Assembly: GCA_021613335.1 (NCBI GenBank)
Contig: JAJTWR010000005.1
Coordinates: 852,501 to 916,500, forward strand
DNA from: Whitmania pigra
Lineage: Eukaryota; Annelida; Clitellata; Hirudinida; Haemopidae
Direction of reading: 5' to 3'
DNA length: 64,000 bases
Shown: positions 1 to 24,408 of the stretch, in pieces
Layout: each line of letters starts with the position of its first letter
How positions within the stretch are numbered: the stretch's first letter is position 1
Made by a program: the position numbers and the translations under genes
Notes under the pieces: generated by a model
Told to the model about the DNA's origin: nothing
The model's database searches: none
What the model saw: only the letters and a program-made list of their open reading frames with translations

Positions 1-369
1 TCCAAGCATTCAGCTATAATAAGTATATGTTTGTTATAGTACATTTAATAATAATAATAATTACATTTTCATTACATTATAACAAATTATAATATTATCA
101 TTGGTCGTGGGATGCAACGCTGAGGCATTCTATTACCGCAGGTTTTAAGTACCGCATAAAATTGTTTTATTGAATTTTGTTTGTAAACATAAGACTATAG
201 GTCGACCTATGACGTCATTTGGGATTAATTTTGCAACGGCTGTCGTTACGTCACCCATAACTCCATCGGGTTAGAAACTTTGTTTTATACAAAAACATTC
301 ATTCATAATATTATATTAATGAGATTTAATAATATTACGTTTCGTTCCTGCGAAAAAAAAACAACCCAG

Positions 370-480
370 CTCGCACAGCCAGGGTGGGCCCTCGGATAGG
401 GGCGCTATATAAGTGGTGGATCGATTAAAAAAAGGAGCCTTCACATCCTATTCGGATGCATAAGGCACTAAAAACTCGAC
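370..480 (+). mobile_element. SINE fragment (GCGCTATATAA core)
   Basis: This stretch has the order 'acccagc...gcac...', then 'ggggcgctatataagtgg', then 'ggagcc', then 'ggatgcataaggca'. The same order of blocks is seen in the better preserved SINE at 59885-60050. The tRNA-like head is missing or decayed, so this is a 5'-truncated, diverged copy. Assignment rests on hand comparison within the window only. Confidence 0.5.
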
Positions 481-1162
481 TAAAATCAAAAACAAATCAT
501 GGTAATAATATAATATAATAATAATAACAACAACAACAATAATAATAATTAAAAATAGTAATAATAAAAATAATAATAAGAAGAAGAAAAAGAAATATTA
601 TCTGTAAAAAGCATGAAAATTTTCAATATGAAAATGAAAGTCAAGTCATTGCTTTATCCGAAGCGAATCCAAACAATGCTGGTTGTTGCATCCTATGTGG
701 GGATATTATGGAAGTTATAAATAAAACGTTAATTTAAATTATGTTTATTATAGTTATTATTATTATTTATATCGTGTATTATTGCTAATGTTATTAATAT
801 TAATTAATTTATAAAGATTATTAATTTATATACTATATATTATATATACTATATATTTATATATATAATATTACGGAATTATAAAGATGATAAGAAAATT
901 AAAAGCGAATAAATAAATTTTTATTTTTACAAATTTAAAAATATTTATCAATATGTTAAATATTAATTTTATTTTTATCTTTCAATTATTTTAAATAATT
1001 GTTAAATAATTACATTAATAACTCATATTTATTTTATATATGGTATGATAAAAAAGAGAAACTATTTGCATTAATATTTTATTAAAATTAAAATTACTAA
1101 AAATTACAATTATCATAATTATCACTATCATTATTTTTTAACATTATTATTAATATTATTTC

Positions 1163-1167
1163 TATTG

Positions 1168-1226
<59 letters not shown>

Positions 1227-1245
1227 GTTGTTGTTGTTATTATTA

Positions 1246-1281
<36 letters not shown>

Positions 1282-1349
1282 TTATTATTATTATTATTAT
1301 GATTATTATTATTATTATTATATTATTATTATTATTATTATTATTATTC

Positions 1350-1380
<31 letters not shown>

Positions 1381-1381
1381 C

Positions 1382-1419
<38 letters not shown>

Positions 1420-1440
1420 TTATTATTATTATTATTTTAT
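1163..1440. repeat. (TTA)n microsatellite
   Basis: About 280 bp of nearly pure TTA/ATT trinucleotide repeat with short GTT interruptions and single-base slips. Translation gives only runs of Leu, Ile or Tyr, so apparent ORFs here are artefacts. The rest of 1-2100 is AT-rich intergenic DNA with short GAT and ATT arrays and no recognisable gene. Confidence 0.95.
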
Positions 1441-1756
1441 TAATTACCCAACAAAGACTGGACGCCGATAATGAAGTCTTCATAAATCTTACGGAGTGAT
1501 GGATGAGACGGATGAATATAATTGGATGACGCAACAATTCGGTGCTAACACCAACCACATCGTTTATCATATATTACAATTTCTTAAATATCTTTTTAAA
1601 CAATTAATTGGATAATAAATTTAAATACTTTAATACTTATTACTTAATACTAATTTAATAATAATTATTATTATTATTTATAATTAATATTATTTATAAT
1701 TAATAATAAATATATTATTAATTGTTATTAATATTAATAATTATTATTATTATTTA

Positions 1757-1788
<32 letters not shown>

Positions 1789-2129
1789 ACGATGACGAGG
1801 ATGATGACGAGGATTACGAGCATCTCCAACGGACTCCCTCCATTGTCTACGTTTTTGCATTGGAAAAATGCAATCATTCCAATTTTCCGCCCACCAATCC
1901 AATGAGGGGTGGAGCGAATCAACGGAGCGGAACTGCAGAATGATTGGCCATTCGTAAACACGTGACTCCATTAGCATAATTCATGCATAAACATGAGCTA
2001 TGAAGTGGAAGAGGGCATTAAAATCGGTAGGTGCTTGGATTGATTACAGCATGCCTTCACATCTTACCTATAAAAAATAAGACACACAATTAATTGAATA
2101 AACATATAATTTAAAAAACATAACATGCA

Positions 2130-2376
2130 GTCTAATATGGGGATCGCAAGGTAAGAGCCGGCAAGGGGGCATACACTCCCGCGGGCCTTTAACCCTTAAC
2201 CCTTTACCACTATGCTATGGTTATTATAATGGCGAGCGAAATAAAACATCTAGGTGGTATCAATAATGACGTGGAGCAGAAAGTCCGAGAATGACTGATG
2301 GTCAAGTCATTGGCAGGAATCGAACCCTTGACGCTCGGGTCAAAATTTTAACCGATGGATCATTTGCATACCCCTG
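2130..2376 (-). mobile_element. tRNA-derived SINE (minus strand)
   Basis: Read on the minus strand, positions 2376 to about 2310 resemble a tRNA-like SINE head. The phrase 'catcggttaaaattttgacc' is followed by a consensus RNA polymerase III B box (GGTTCGATTCC, complement of 2316-2326). The body continues to about 2130 with G/C-rich blocks unlike the surrounding AT-rich DNA. It looks different from the GCGCTATATAAAT family and may be a second SINE family. No intact tRNA fold is apparent, so it is not called a tRNA gene. Confidence 0.55.
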
Positions 2377-2636
2377 ACAATAGACTAGCGCATGATGATG
2401 ATGATGGGAGCCTCGATTAATCATTTTTCTCTTATTTTTTCTCTTATTATTGTTGTTGTTGTTGTTGTTGTTGTTGCTGTTGTTGTTTTCATCATAGGAG
2501 GAAAGTGGATCTGAAATGATGGACGTTGTGAATTGGAAAAGCTATCTGAAGATATCTGAACGAAAAGCTCTATCAGAAAAGATATGTTATCTTTAAATAT
2601 TTTTTTAAACAATTAATTGGATAATAAATAATTTAA

Positions 2637-2930
<294 letters not shown>

Positions 2931-4757
2931 TATTATCAATATTACTATTATTCTATATCTGAAATGTTTAATAAAATAAAATGAAAAAATGTTTAATAAA
3001 CAATGCGGATGCATAAACCGGACTTTCTGATGTTCATTATTTTCAGTTAGCTGTTCATTTTTAATATTCTTTTATTCTTTACGTCTCAATGTTTCTTCAG
3101 TTATCAATATACGCATGTCTCATAAACCTATATTTAGATCTGAGAAAGTAATCAATCGAAGGTTTACAAGTCGACGTCCCATAGAGGCCATTACCAACAA
3201 TCCATTTGTACGAATTCGGATCGATGCATAGGGTTGATTTGGGTCAACCAATGGGAAGAATTTAGAAATGAGGTCATCGCTCAAACATCATCTTATCGAT
3301 ATCGAATGTCAATTTCCTAAGTGCGTGGACTATTTTTCAGGGTCTTTTCAGTTTTTTTTTCATGGGGGGGGGAGACAAACCTTCGAATAACTTGAAAAGA
3401 TGAACTTTATTATTGCTTATTTTATTATTATTCCATTCGACTTAGTTTTTTATTTAATGGATTCTGAATTCTCTTCGCATAGGACCAGCCTTCAGAATCT
3501 ATTTGTCAGATTAATTTTTTTTTCATTTGTTTCTATTTTTGTTGTTGTTGTTTTTGTTGAAGTAACTTGTACAATCAAACAAAAAAGCTAATAAAATCCA
3601 AAAATAAAAAAAAATAATAAATCAACGATGATCGACCAAAATAAAACGCCGATTTATTTTTTTTTTAATTTTATTTTTCTAGCTTTCGCATTTATTTTAT
3701 CCGAGCAAAACAATCGATCATTGGATCTCAGATGAGGGCAAAATTGTTTCGGAAGGAAGACAAAAATTTTGTTAATCCGCGTTCACTTTTAAACCTGCTC
3801 ACGTCCGCGTCGGCTCGTGTTTTCTCTTTTCTCGATCGTATTTGCAGAGAGCAAAAAAAAAATAAAAGAAAGAGCGGGAATGATCTGCACGTTGCTGGTC
3901 GAACGAGATAAGTTGAAGATGAATTATTTTTCTTTTCTATTTTTCGTGCAAATTATAAATTCCTTGAAACCTGAGAATAGGTCGGCCGATAGCGCCTGAG
4001 GAGATAGGATTTGTTGATTGTCTGTTTCATTGTCTGCCTGAGGGAGTTTATCGGTACCCATTTGCCAAAATGAGCGCTAAATAAAGACATGTTATTTTTA
4101 GTGCTATGATTTATTGATTTCAATTATTTGGCATCGATTGCATTAAAGCGGCCATCATTCGTGAAGCCAACTTGTAATCTCGGTGAGGCCGAAATAGCCC
4201 ACGCACGTCATGTCGCGCATGATGTTTTTCCGGGAAATTTAATTTTGGAAATTTGTTTTTACTACTATTTTTAAAATATAATTTCCATTTCCATAAGTGG
4301 ACCTCTCATGATTTCGGCCAATTCGAAAAAAAATGAAAAGGACGACAATTCAGAATCTTTATTCTTGTACTAAAATCAAATATGAATCAACCCTGGGGAT
4401 ATGTGGGAAGAGATGAAGGTAAGTAATCACAAAACGATAACAACAACAACGACAACAATGACATCATCATTGATTCATAATAACGATGCTCAAATGTAAT
4501 ATTCAGAATAACAGAATAGCAGCAAGTCAAAAGTTATAACCAGCCAAAAAAAAAATAATAAAAGAACTGAAAAATGGAAAGCCAGCTGTCTGATAAAATC
4601 TTATCAGTGTAAACTTAATTCTGCATTCTTATAACATGTTTGTGATGATTCATACAAATTCTTACATCATCCAGGTGATGTACATCATCTCAGTCGCATG
4701 GAGATGGAGAATTTTAGAAGCCAAAAATGTTGAACAGCGTGTTTAAAACAAAGCTAA

Positions 4758-4763
4758 TTTATT
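4758..4763 (-). terminator. FYCO1 poly(A) signal
   Basis: AATAAA on the minus strand, 133 bp downstream of the FYCO1 stop codon at 4896-4898. It is the first canonical hexamer I found after that stop and supports the position of the terminal exon. Confidence 0.5.
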
Positions 4764-4895
4764 GTCCGACGATGGTGTTTCGTCGAAAACGAGAGAAACA
4801 AAAGAAACATTATTGCAGACAGAATCCGTTACGTTCCGTGGCGAAGAATATCGGATGGACTAATGGCCGTTCGACGCCGTATGTTGCCGGTTGAT

Positions 4896-17132
<12,237 letters not shown>

Positions 17133-17860
17133 TCCTTTCTTTTACAACTTTCTTTCGTTGTTTAACGAAATAGTGGGTCCGGACAAAATTTTTAAATCCA
17201 AAAGTCAATTAATTTTGTAAATTATTTGTCCTTAACTAATTCAACAATTCACTTCTAACGAAGGGTAACGAAGATAACGTTTTTATCACAGCGGTGACAA
17301 AGAAACTGCGATCTTATGTTATGTAAACAAAACCAGCTGACAAAGGTTTCTGTCGACGGCGATGAAAATTAATAAAAGTTTGTAAATTTAAAATTATTTT
17401 GAGGCTTTGTTAAAATTATATGATCATATAATACAAATTGTGTCATAAAATTCAGGTCATTTACTTTCACTTTCGATATTTCGTTCAGGAGTTTGTAATT
17501 TATTGTGCAACTTGTTTTTCTAACCTTCAAATAAAATTGAGTTTTGATACAATTTCAAAATCTTCCTCTTCATTATAAGGTAGCTGCTGAACGTGTGCCA
17601 TCATCATCGTAATGATCACCAACACCATCATCGTCATTATCGCAATCACCATCAACATCTGCGCCATCATCACCATCCTCGTAGTCATCAGTAATTTGAA
17701 GGAGGAAAACGACTTTAGACTAGACACAAAAATATCATCTTATGAACTTTGGCTAGAAGCAAAAACAAAGTTGTCTCTTTAAGCTATGTAAGGATTCCCC
17801 TCTTTTGAAAAAGCTGAAATGACGTGATAAACACACGACATCCACACGAAATCTAGATCT

Positions 17861-18502
17861 TTGTACCTCCTACCCCCGTCATCAAGTATCCGCTTTGAGC
17901 CCAAATCCCCATCACGGAGGAAGGCACACCCGATATCGCCTCCATTATGCCGTTCGTCCGTACCCAGGATAGCGACTCAGTCTCTCGGCGCTTCATGGAC
18001 TCCGAGGCCCAGATCTCGTTCTAATAGCCAGTTCAATGGAGGGGAATATGTTACACTTGAAAAGACTCACCGCCTCCTATATCACATTCTACATGGAACA
18101 TCGCAGAGTACAAGAAACCAGAGACTTACACAAACAGGACGCTGCATGACAGAAATTAAGGTCTGGTGAACTTTTAGATACGGTTCGTTCTCCCTGAGTA
18201 GACATGCCTTCTTTGACTGGCATGTTCAAGCTGTTCTTCGAAGAACAAGTCAACAAAAGAATCTCCAAACCCATTCCATAATAAGTCAAAGAAGCAGTTT
18301 AGTCAGCCATACCGTCCTGTCGTTTTGTTCGTCGTAATATTTTAGTGACAACTGGCACGACGTTGCGATCAGACAATACCTACCAAGTTGCCATGGTAAA
18401 ATGTTTCTAAGATAATGTGGCTCTCATCTCGCCGTGCCTTTACATCCCTTCGGGATTACATCGAGCACGTAAAATATTGGATAAATAAATGTAAATGTAA
18501 AT
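17861..18502 (+). mobile_element. LINE-like remnant with hairpin 3' tail
   Basis: This GC-richer block ends in a 70-base 3' tail (18433-18502) that recurs almost identically at 23724-23809. The tail holds a nested hairpin: outer stem CGTGC/GCACG, inner stem ATCCC/GGGAT with a TTC loop, followed by short ATAAATGTAA-type repeats. A shared end with a simple tail and no terminal repeats is typical of non-LTR retrotransposons. The upstream ORF (17861-18169) shows no recognisable domain. Confidence 0.5.
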
Positions 18503-18717
18503 CTAGGTTCCTGCACCAATTCTCAAAACACTCCTCTTCCCACAGCATCTAAGGTCGGGAGCGCCCCTAACCCCGACGTTTATGGCGTTCGATAAATAAA
18601 CATATCATTATGATTATTATGTTATTATTAATTATAAATGAGATAAAACAATTCAGAGTAATTTTCTAGTCTTGGAGCTGTTTGGAAGTGCTGGCAAATT
18701 CAGCATCTTGTTTCTTT

Positions 18718-18832
18718 TATCTTCCATGAATTGACTGAAAGCATTTAACAATAATTTAATATTTAATAATAATCTTCCACGAATTGACTGAAAGCATTTA
18801 ACAATAATTTAATATTTAATAATAATAATATT
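18718..18832. repeat. Tandem duplication, about 55 bp unit
   Basis: The unit beginning 'cttccatgaattgactgaaa' and ending in AT-rich sequence is present twice in direct tandem with one transition (catg/cacg). The second copy runs into an AAT array. The rest of 18503-19655 holds AT-rich intergenic sequence, with another LINE-like tail at about 18546-18605 ('gagcgcccctaaccccgacg'). Confidence 0.85.
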
Positions 18833-19655
18833 AATAATAATGATAATAATAATAATAATTACTTTAAAAAATTTATAGGTCGAATAAAAAACATATCAAA
18901 TATTAATTAGGATTTCAATGGAAAGTAATCACCAAGTTAGGATTTAATTGCTAATTAGTGTTTAACATATTTGGAAAAACTTAATTATTCATAAAGAATC
19001 ATCTGTAATGTATGAACATATTCACATGATAACTTACTCTGAAAAAACTCCTGCTGTTGAAATTTTCTTTGCCCAATGGATTTGCTCCACCGTGAGATGT
19101 CGTGTTCCGGTTGGCAGACCACTTTACTTCACCCATGTCCACCTTCTGTTCATCATCATTATCATCATCATCAGGCATGTTACCAGGATGATATGTTAAG
19201 GGTAATTAGTGCATATTAAACTACTGGCATAGTAGACGATGAATATTAAAACATGCTCGTTTTGTACAAGTAATGAAGACCAATTTAGTTCTTTGATCAG
19301 CTTTTTGTAAGCAAACATCCAGCGCCTTATTCTGTTGGTCATATTCTTATATGATTTTTATGATGCAGGCAGACGATATTGCCAAGTTTATGAATGATTG
19401 GATGAATATTGTTTAAGAAACTAAATTACATTCTGTTACAGTAAGCTCACCTTTCAGAAGAGACCGTTTTCAAGTATCTGCTTTCAGTATTTTAAATATG
19501 TCCACATCTTTCAAGTTACGTAGTTTTTGCTGTACAAAAATATGGCGCATTGGTATTAAATATGCAGAAAAAAAAATTAAGACCAAAGAAAATTTCTTTT
19601 TGATGACAAGATCTTTCCCAACCCTTCTGTTCTTCATAAAAAAAAAACAGAAACT

Positions 19656-19975
19656 ATGACTAATGTCAGCATTGTAGAACTGGCTACTGCTTTTTGTCCC
19701 TCTGTGGACATTGAAGAACTCAAAGAATGGGAAGATTTGCAATTAATGCCAGAGAACACTGTGGCAATTGAAAACAAAGATGGAAAACCTATCACCACTG
19801 ATAAACTGGGCAAGGTTCTGAACCTAAGGACTGCCCTTGACACACCCCCCCCTGTTCACATTGTAATGCATTGCAATACATTGTAGTGCAGTAAAAGCTG
19901 CTTGAAGTGTGACAGTTGTAACAGCTTTATTTGCAGGGAACATTTAGAAAACAGTCAAAGTTAATGACGACTGAG
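19656..19975 (+). pseudogene. Unrecognised ORF with downstream cysteine cluster (transposon-like)
   Basis: An ORF of 76 codons (19656-19886) is followed, in another frame, by a CxxCxxC....C..H pattern (SCLKCDSC, then FICREHL). Such a compact C-terminal zinc-binding cluster is found in several DNA transposases, but no catalytic core is visible. A frameshift separates the two parts. I do not recognise the family; the transposon idea rests mainly on its neighbours. Confidence 0.25.
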
Positions 19976-20164
19976 CTGCGGAAGCAGTGGGATAAACTGA
20001 ATAAATGTGAAAACAATAATAAAAGAAGAAATGTTAAACATATTTTATGTAATATAATTTTATAATATTTATAAAATGGCATCCGCTATCTTTGGATGCC
20101 AAGTCCAAAGTGGTTTTTGATTAATAAACTGATTCATCTCTTGAATCATCACTCGGAACACGAC

Positions 20165-21600
20165 ATGGCGCAGTCGACATTTTCTTTGAACGTTGGGTTG
20201 CCACCGACTTTAGATGTCAATTCTTCTAATCTTGCAGAGGCCTGGAGGCGTTGGAAAAGCAGTTACGAAACCTATTTTCAGCTTTGTGACGGGAACCAGC
20301 TTACCGAGACTCGTCAAGTAGCCCTTCTTCTCCACGCTCTGGGTGAAACTGTCAATGCCATGTATTATGACATGGATTGGCATAACGCAGAGGACAAAGT
20401 AAACACACTTCACACGGCGGGCTAGACAGGGGCGGCATGGCGATCACAAGAAAACTCTACATGGACACTCTGGTTGATCGATACAAGACTCTCAGAGCGG
20501 AGGCAATAGTAGCACCAGATGCCCTCCTCACGACACCCGACCCTCTCGTTGCCCAGATGGGTCCTGCCCTTAAGAGCGGCTCTCTCATCGTCTACAGGCC
20601 CTGCTTGAGGTTCGGCAGCCCTGCTTCACGACAGTGTTATGTGCCTCCAATGCCATAGTACCTCGAGGCTTCCTTCGTGCAGAAGACTTGACTGCCCACC
20701 TGGCTGTGATCCCCAAACCCCCCGCCGACACCAACCTGGCCACCTTGGTCGCAGCTGGTCTCGTCTTGGACTTGCCTCAGATAGCCGACTTGATCTTGGC
20801 CTGGTCTGGAGGACTGAAAGCAGACTGCCATGCCGCTCTCAGGAACGGGATGGTCGCATTTGTGGCCGCCTTAACAAAGCAAGAGACAGCCTCGGCCGAG
20901 TGGGCAAGGTCTCGAGCGAGACAAATTAGCAAGGAAATCGGGGTTAAAGTTCAACAAGTTTTTGAGGTCAGTCAAAGGTTTTCTGAAAGTTGTCTTTACA
21001 GAAAATTTTCTGGAATATTTGAGGGGCTTGGAAGAGTTCCCTTTGAATATAACATCAAACTAGACAATTCAGTTCCTCCTGTAGTGCACCCACCTCGACG
21101 TGTTGCTATTGCTCTACAAGATCGACTAAAGAAACAGCTTGATTTGATGGTAACATCTGGCATTATAGCAAGAGTGACGGAACCCACAAAATGGGTTAAT
21201 TCTCTGTTGATTGTGGAAAAGAAAAATGGTTCCTTAAGACTCTGCCTCGATCCTCGGGATTTGAACCGAGCAATTTTAAGGGAACACTTCCACATTCCTA
21301 CACTTGATGACATCATCCATAATTTTCATGGAAAGAGCATTTTTACAGTCATAGACATGAGCCAAGGCTTCTATCAAGTTCCACTGGATGAGGCAAGTTC
21401 ATTTTTATGTACCTTTAACACACCATTTGGGAGGTACCGAATGCTGAGAATGCCTTTTGGAATATCCAGTGCTCCAGAAGTGTTTCAAAGGATCAATACA
21501 GCAATTTTTGGTGACATTAAGGGTGTTCACATCATATTTGACGATATGATTGTGGCCTCTAAGAATGAAGAGGAACATGATAGGATACTAGGGGAGGTAA
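20165..21600 (+). mobile_element. Ty3/Gypsy-type retrotransposon remnant (gag and reverse transcriptase)
   Basis: At 20165-20425 an ORF resembles the start of a Ty3/Gypsy gag, including the phrase ETRQVALLLHALGE. At about 20990-21600 a reverse transcriptase follows with EKKNGSLRLCLDPRDLN, then a VIDMSQGFYQVPLDE block (first catalytic Asp) and an FDD box where YIDD or YVDD is usual. No nucleocapsid, protease, RNase H, integrase or LTR is visible. Between the two parts lies about 500 bp of GC-rich sequence with no obvious retroelement similarity. The element is broken and unlikely to move on its own. Confidence 0.85.
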
Positions 21601-22355
21601 AATTTCACATCAGAAAGATTAATTTCTTTTTTCATTATTTAGTAGTTTGTGTTATTTTTATAATTTATAAATTAAAACTTTCAGAGAATGAAGATGTGTA
21701 TAAGTAAAATGTTTACCATTAAGCGTATCACAACTACCAGTCTGAAAAGGAACAGAACAAACTAAGAAAGGGGAAGTTTCTCTTTTAATTGCTTCTGAAA
21801 TGAAGCCTGAAATCTCAATACCTGATGACCAAAATGTTGTGAAAAAAACTAAATGAAAAAATCCTGAAATATAAAGATTTACAAATAGAGGTTAGCAGAA
21901 TGTGTGTTGTGACGCCATCTTGGCATATAAAAGGAACAGGCCTCGGGAGCGGGAGAATTTATACGAGTTTTACGAGAGTTGAACAATAGGGATTGAGAGT
22001 TGGCGATGTTACATGCGAATACATACTTGGCAGCCATTAGCGATATTTTGGTTCAACTTGTTATTCTTACAAAGACCCAACAATGTGGAACATTGAAGTG
22101 AAAACAGTGCCAGTTATTGTTGGGGCACTTGGAAAAGTAGGAGAAAATTGCACAAAAGAGTTGAATTTGATTCCATGAAAGCCTAGCCAGACGTGCAAAA
22201 GCTTGCACTAAATAGATAAATTTAAAATTAAACAAACGAGCTCAGTGCTTTTCCGAATTATAACAAATTTTTATTGTTTTGATCATCTTAACTATAAGAT
22301 TTTCTCTTGAACAACGTTGTTAAAATAGTTCTCTAAATATTGGAAGCATATAAAA
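21601..22355. other. No gene seen; possible retroelement 5' region
   Basis: AT-rich sequence without coding potential. A TATAAAAG box at about 21925 is followed by a G/A-rich stretch and lies about 430 bp before the LINE-like ORF at 22356, so it could be an old element promoter. This is inference only. Confidence 0.2.
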
Positions 22356-22680
22356 ATGCCATCAAAAAAGTTGAAATCGGAGGAGGGAACCGAAGCCAGT
22401 CAATTCAATGTTTTGCAAATAGTTGAGGAAGTATTTCAGAGAATGCTCCCTCTGATGAGGGATTTTATGAAAAACAAGAACTATGACTAATGCATATGAA
22501 CTATGAATAATGAACTATGCATAAAATCTGAATTAAAAAGCTAAAGGAGGAGAATGAAGAACTCAAGCAGAGAATTGAAGTGCTGGAGATGAAGGAACAT
22601 TCTCAAATGCTGGTGTTCAATGGGATACCAGAGTCTTCTTTTGCTGAATCAGCATCAGCAACTGTTGACAAAACGAAGAA
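22356..22680 (+). pseudogene. LINE ORF1-like remnant, copy 1
   Basis: A start codon at 22356 opens a 44-codon ORF that stops at 22488-22490. After an AT-rich tandem insertion, coding resumes at about 22535 with a coiled-coil phrase (EENEELKQRIEVLEMK) leading into LVFNGIPESS. A coiled coil running into an 'I/V-x-x-G-I-P-E' block is the usual layout of ORF1 proteins of L1- and CR1-like LINEs, which bind the element RNA. It is broken by stops and the insertion. Confidence 0.5.
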
Positions 22681-23128
22681 ATATCGTGGCTGCAGCGGTG
22701 AGATTGATGGTTGAGTAAATGGTTGAGTTGCACGACATTTTTCCTTTCGTTCAATCTTTCTGATAACATGTTTACAGGCGTCCTGAAAACAAGCCTCATC
22801 AGTCTGCCGATGTTCAGTTTTCTCCGTCACCAGAAGAGTAAGTTTTTACGATGTTGATGATGGTAGTGGCGGTGGTAGTTTAAGACCTTTGACGAAAAAT
22901 TTCTTCAGATTTTCTTTGTCATGTTTTGTAGGGGGTTTCAGGCTCATCTCTAACACATTTTGCCACATTGGTTTCATTATAATATTTGCATATCTATATT
23001 GATATTTATGTAATTTTTACAAATTAAAGAGAATCACGCTGGAGGCTCGCCAAGCAGCCTTAAAGTGTTCAGAAGAGGCTAAAAAAGCCTCTGAAGACAC
23101 AAGGGAAGCTTTAAAGCAAGGAAAGAAA

Positions 23129-23557
23129 ATGGAGATTGTGCTCCGGGAACTAGTCCAAGAAGCAGCAGATGTTGGAATATCAAGCTGTCTGTTGTGCGAT
23201 GAATTATTAAAATGTGAGCTGTTAACCTGGAAAACATTAATGTCAACGAAAGAAACGACAATAAAAAAATGTTTTGTTGAAGCAGAAATGACTGAGAACT
23301 ATATGCTGAAGGCCGTTAAGGCAGCAAGTCAAGCTTTAATTGTAACTTTAAGATCCAATGGGGAAATAAAGAAATTTTTGAGAGATATTTATAAATCCTT
23401 CAATAATGAAGAAATGAACCAGCTAGCGACATCAGAATCTGGACTCGAAGCTGAAATTGCCGCAATAGGACAGAGGCGCCAGACTTTTGAAAAAGAAACA
23501 AGAACCGAGACCAATAAATGTCAAACCAATGCTCTCTGCGCCTGCTTATTTGGTTAG
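23129..23557 (+). pseudogene. Unrecognised helical ORF next to LINE tail
   Basis: A 142-codon ORF rich in Glu, Lys and Leu, predicted mostly helical, with no domain I recognise. An overlapping ORF (23487-23792) reads into a copy of the hairpin LINE tail at 23724-23809. This places the ORF inside or beside a LINE-derived unit. Part of it (about 23573-23607) is repeated at 24408-24442. Confidence 0.3.
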
Positions 23558-23723
23558 AGGATCAAACCATCAAACAATCGACAAAAAATTGTCCACATTC
23601 AAGCAAGAAGTGTCTGAAAATGAATCATTAATTATACTCAAGATAGCAATGTCTTCAAATACTGCTGAGTCAATCTTGATGATCACGTGGAACGAAACAG
23701 AGGAAGAAAGAGATTATCAAATC

Positions 23724-23809
23724 CGTGCCTTTACATCCCTTCGGGATTACATCGAGCACGTAAAATATTCGATAAATAAATGTAAAATGTAAAAATGTAA
23801 TGTAAATTG
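23724..23809 (+). mobile_element. LINE 3' tail with nested hairpin, copy 2
   Basis: Almost identical to 18433-18502 over about 60 bases, including both stems (CGTGC/GCACG and ATCCC/GGGAT). It ends in repeated TGTAAA units. It marks the 3' end of a non-LTR element on the plus strand. Confidence 0.6.
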
Positions 23810-24345
23810 AAAGACTGCAGTCTTTAGAAAAATAAAAAAAGGCTCAAGAAAAAAAAATAAGCTCATTGACTCACTAAGAATGACCTGGACCTTTAGAAAA
23901 AGAAAGAGAAGCCCAAGAAGTGAAATCGTCGAATGCCACTAAATCAAGGAAGTCTCGATTAGAGAGTTCGAAATCTGTCAAAGGTACAGTAGCGGCGTAA
24001 GAGAAAAGATTAAAATCTACCACAAATGAAAGAGAATATTGCAAAACAAAGCTCAATTATGTCATAACAGAAAATGACAAACTTATGGAAAAGTTGGAGG
24101 AGGCAAGGAAAAATCAACCTGCCGATAGCGAATTAACAAACTTCCTTAGGAATTGGTCTTCAGATAAAGAAACAATAAAAACTCAAACGGATGAATTTGA
24201 GGCTTATGAAAATAAAGTGGTAGACAAAAACATGCAGAATTACAACTTAATTACTTAATCGTTTAAACGAAATGTTTGAAAAGATGGAGGCACTGGACAA
24301 AGAAATACAAGATCAATTCAAGAATCTATAAGAGACAATCTATCG

Positions 24346-24408
24346 CAGGGGTGGGTAAACGCTGGCACGCGTGCCGAACATGGCACACCGCTATTTATTT
24401 CTGGCACG
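24346..24408 (+). mobile_element. hAT-like transposon end
   Basis: Begins 'caggggtgggtaaac', the typical CAGGGGTG-type terminus of hAT elements, and continues with repeated GGCAC(G) phrases including the palindrome GGCACGCGTGCC. No partner inverted end and no transposase are visible nearby, so it is a solo or truncated end. Confidence 0.45.

Noticed and set aside
1299..1499. Plus-strand ORF of Leu/Ile/Tyr runs
   Set aside because: It is a translation of the TTA microsatellite. The same applies to ORFs at 1722-1977, 6058-6459, 10656-10892, 39611-39880 and 61313-61507.
2310..2376. tRNA gene on the minus strand
   Set aside because: The B box is good, but no cloverleaf with a paired acceptor stem can be drawn, and a long non-tRNA body follows; called a SINE.
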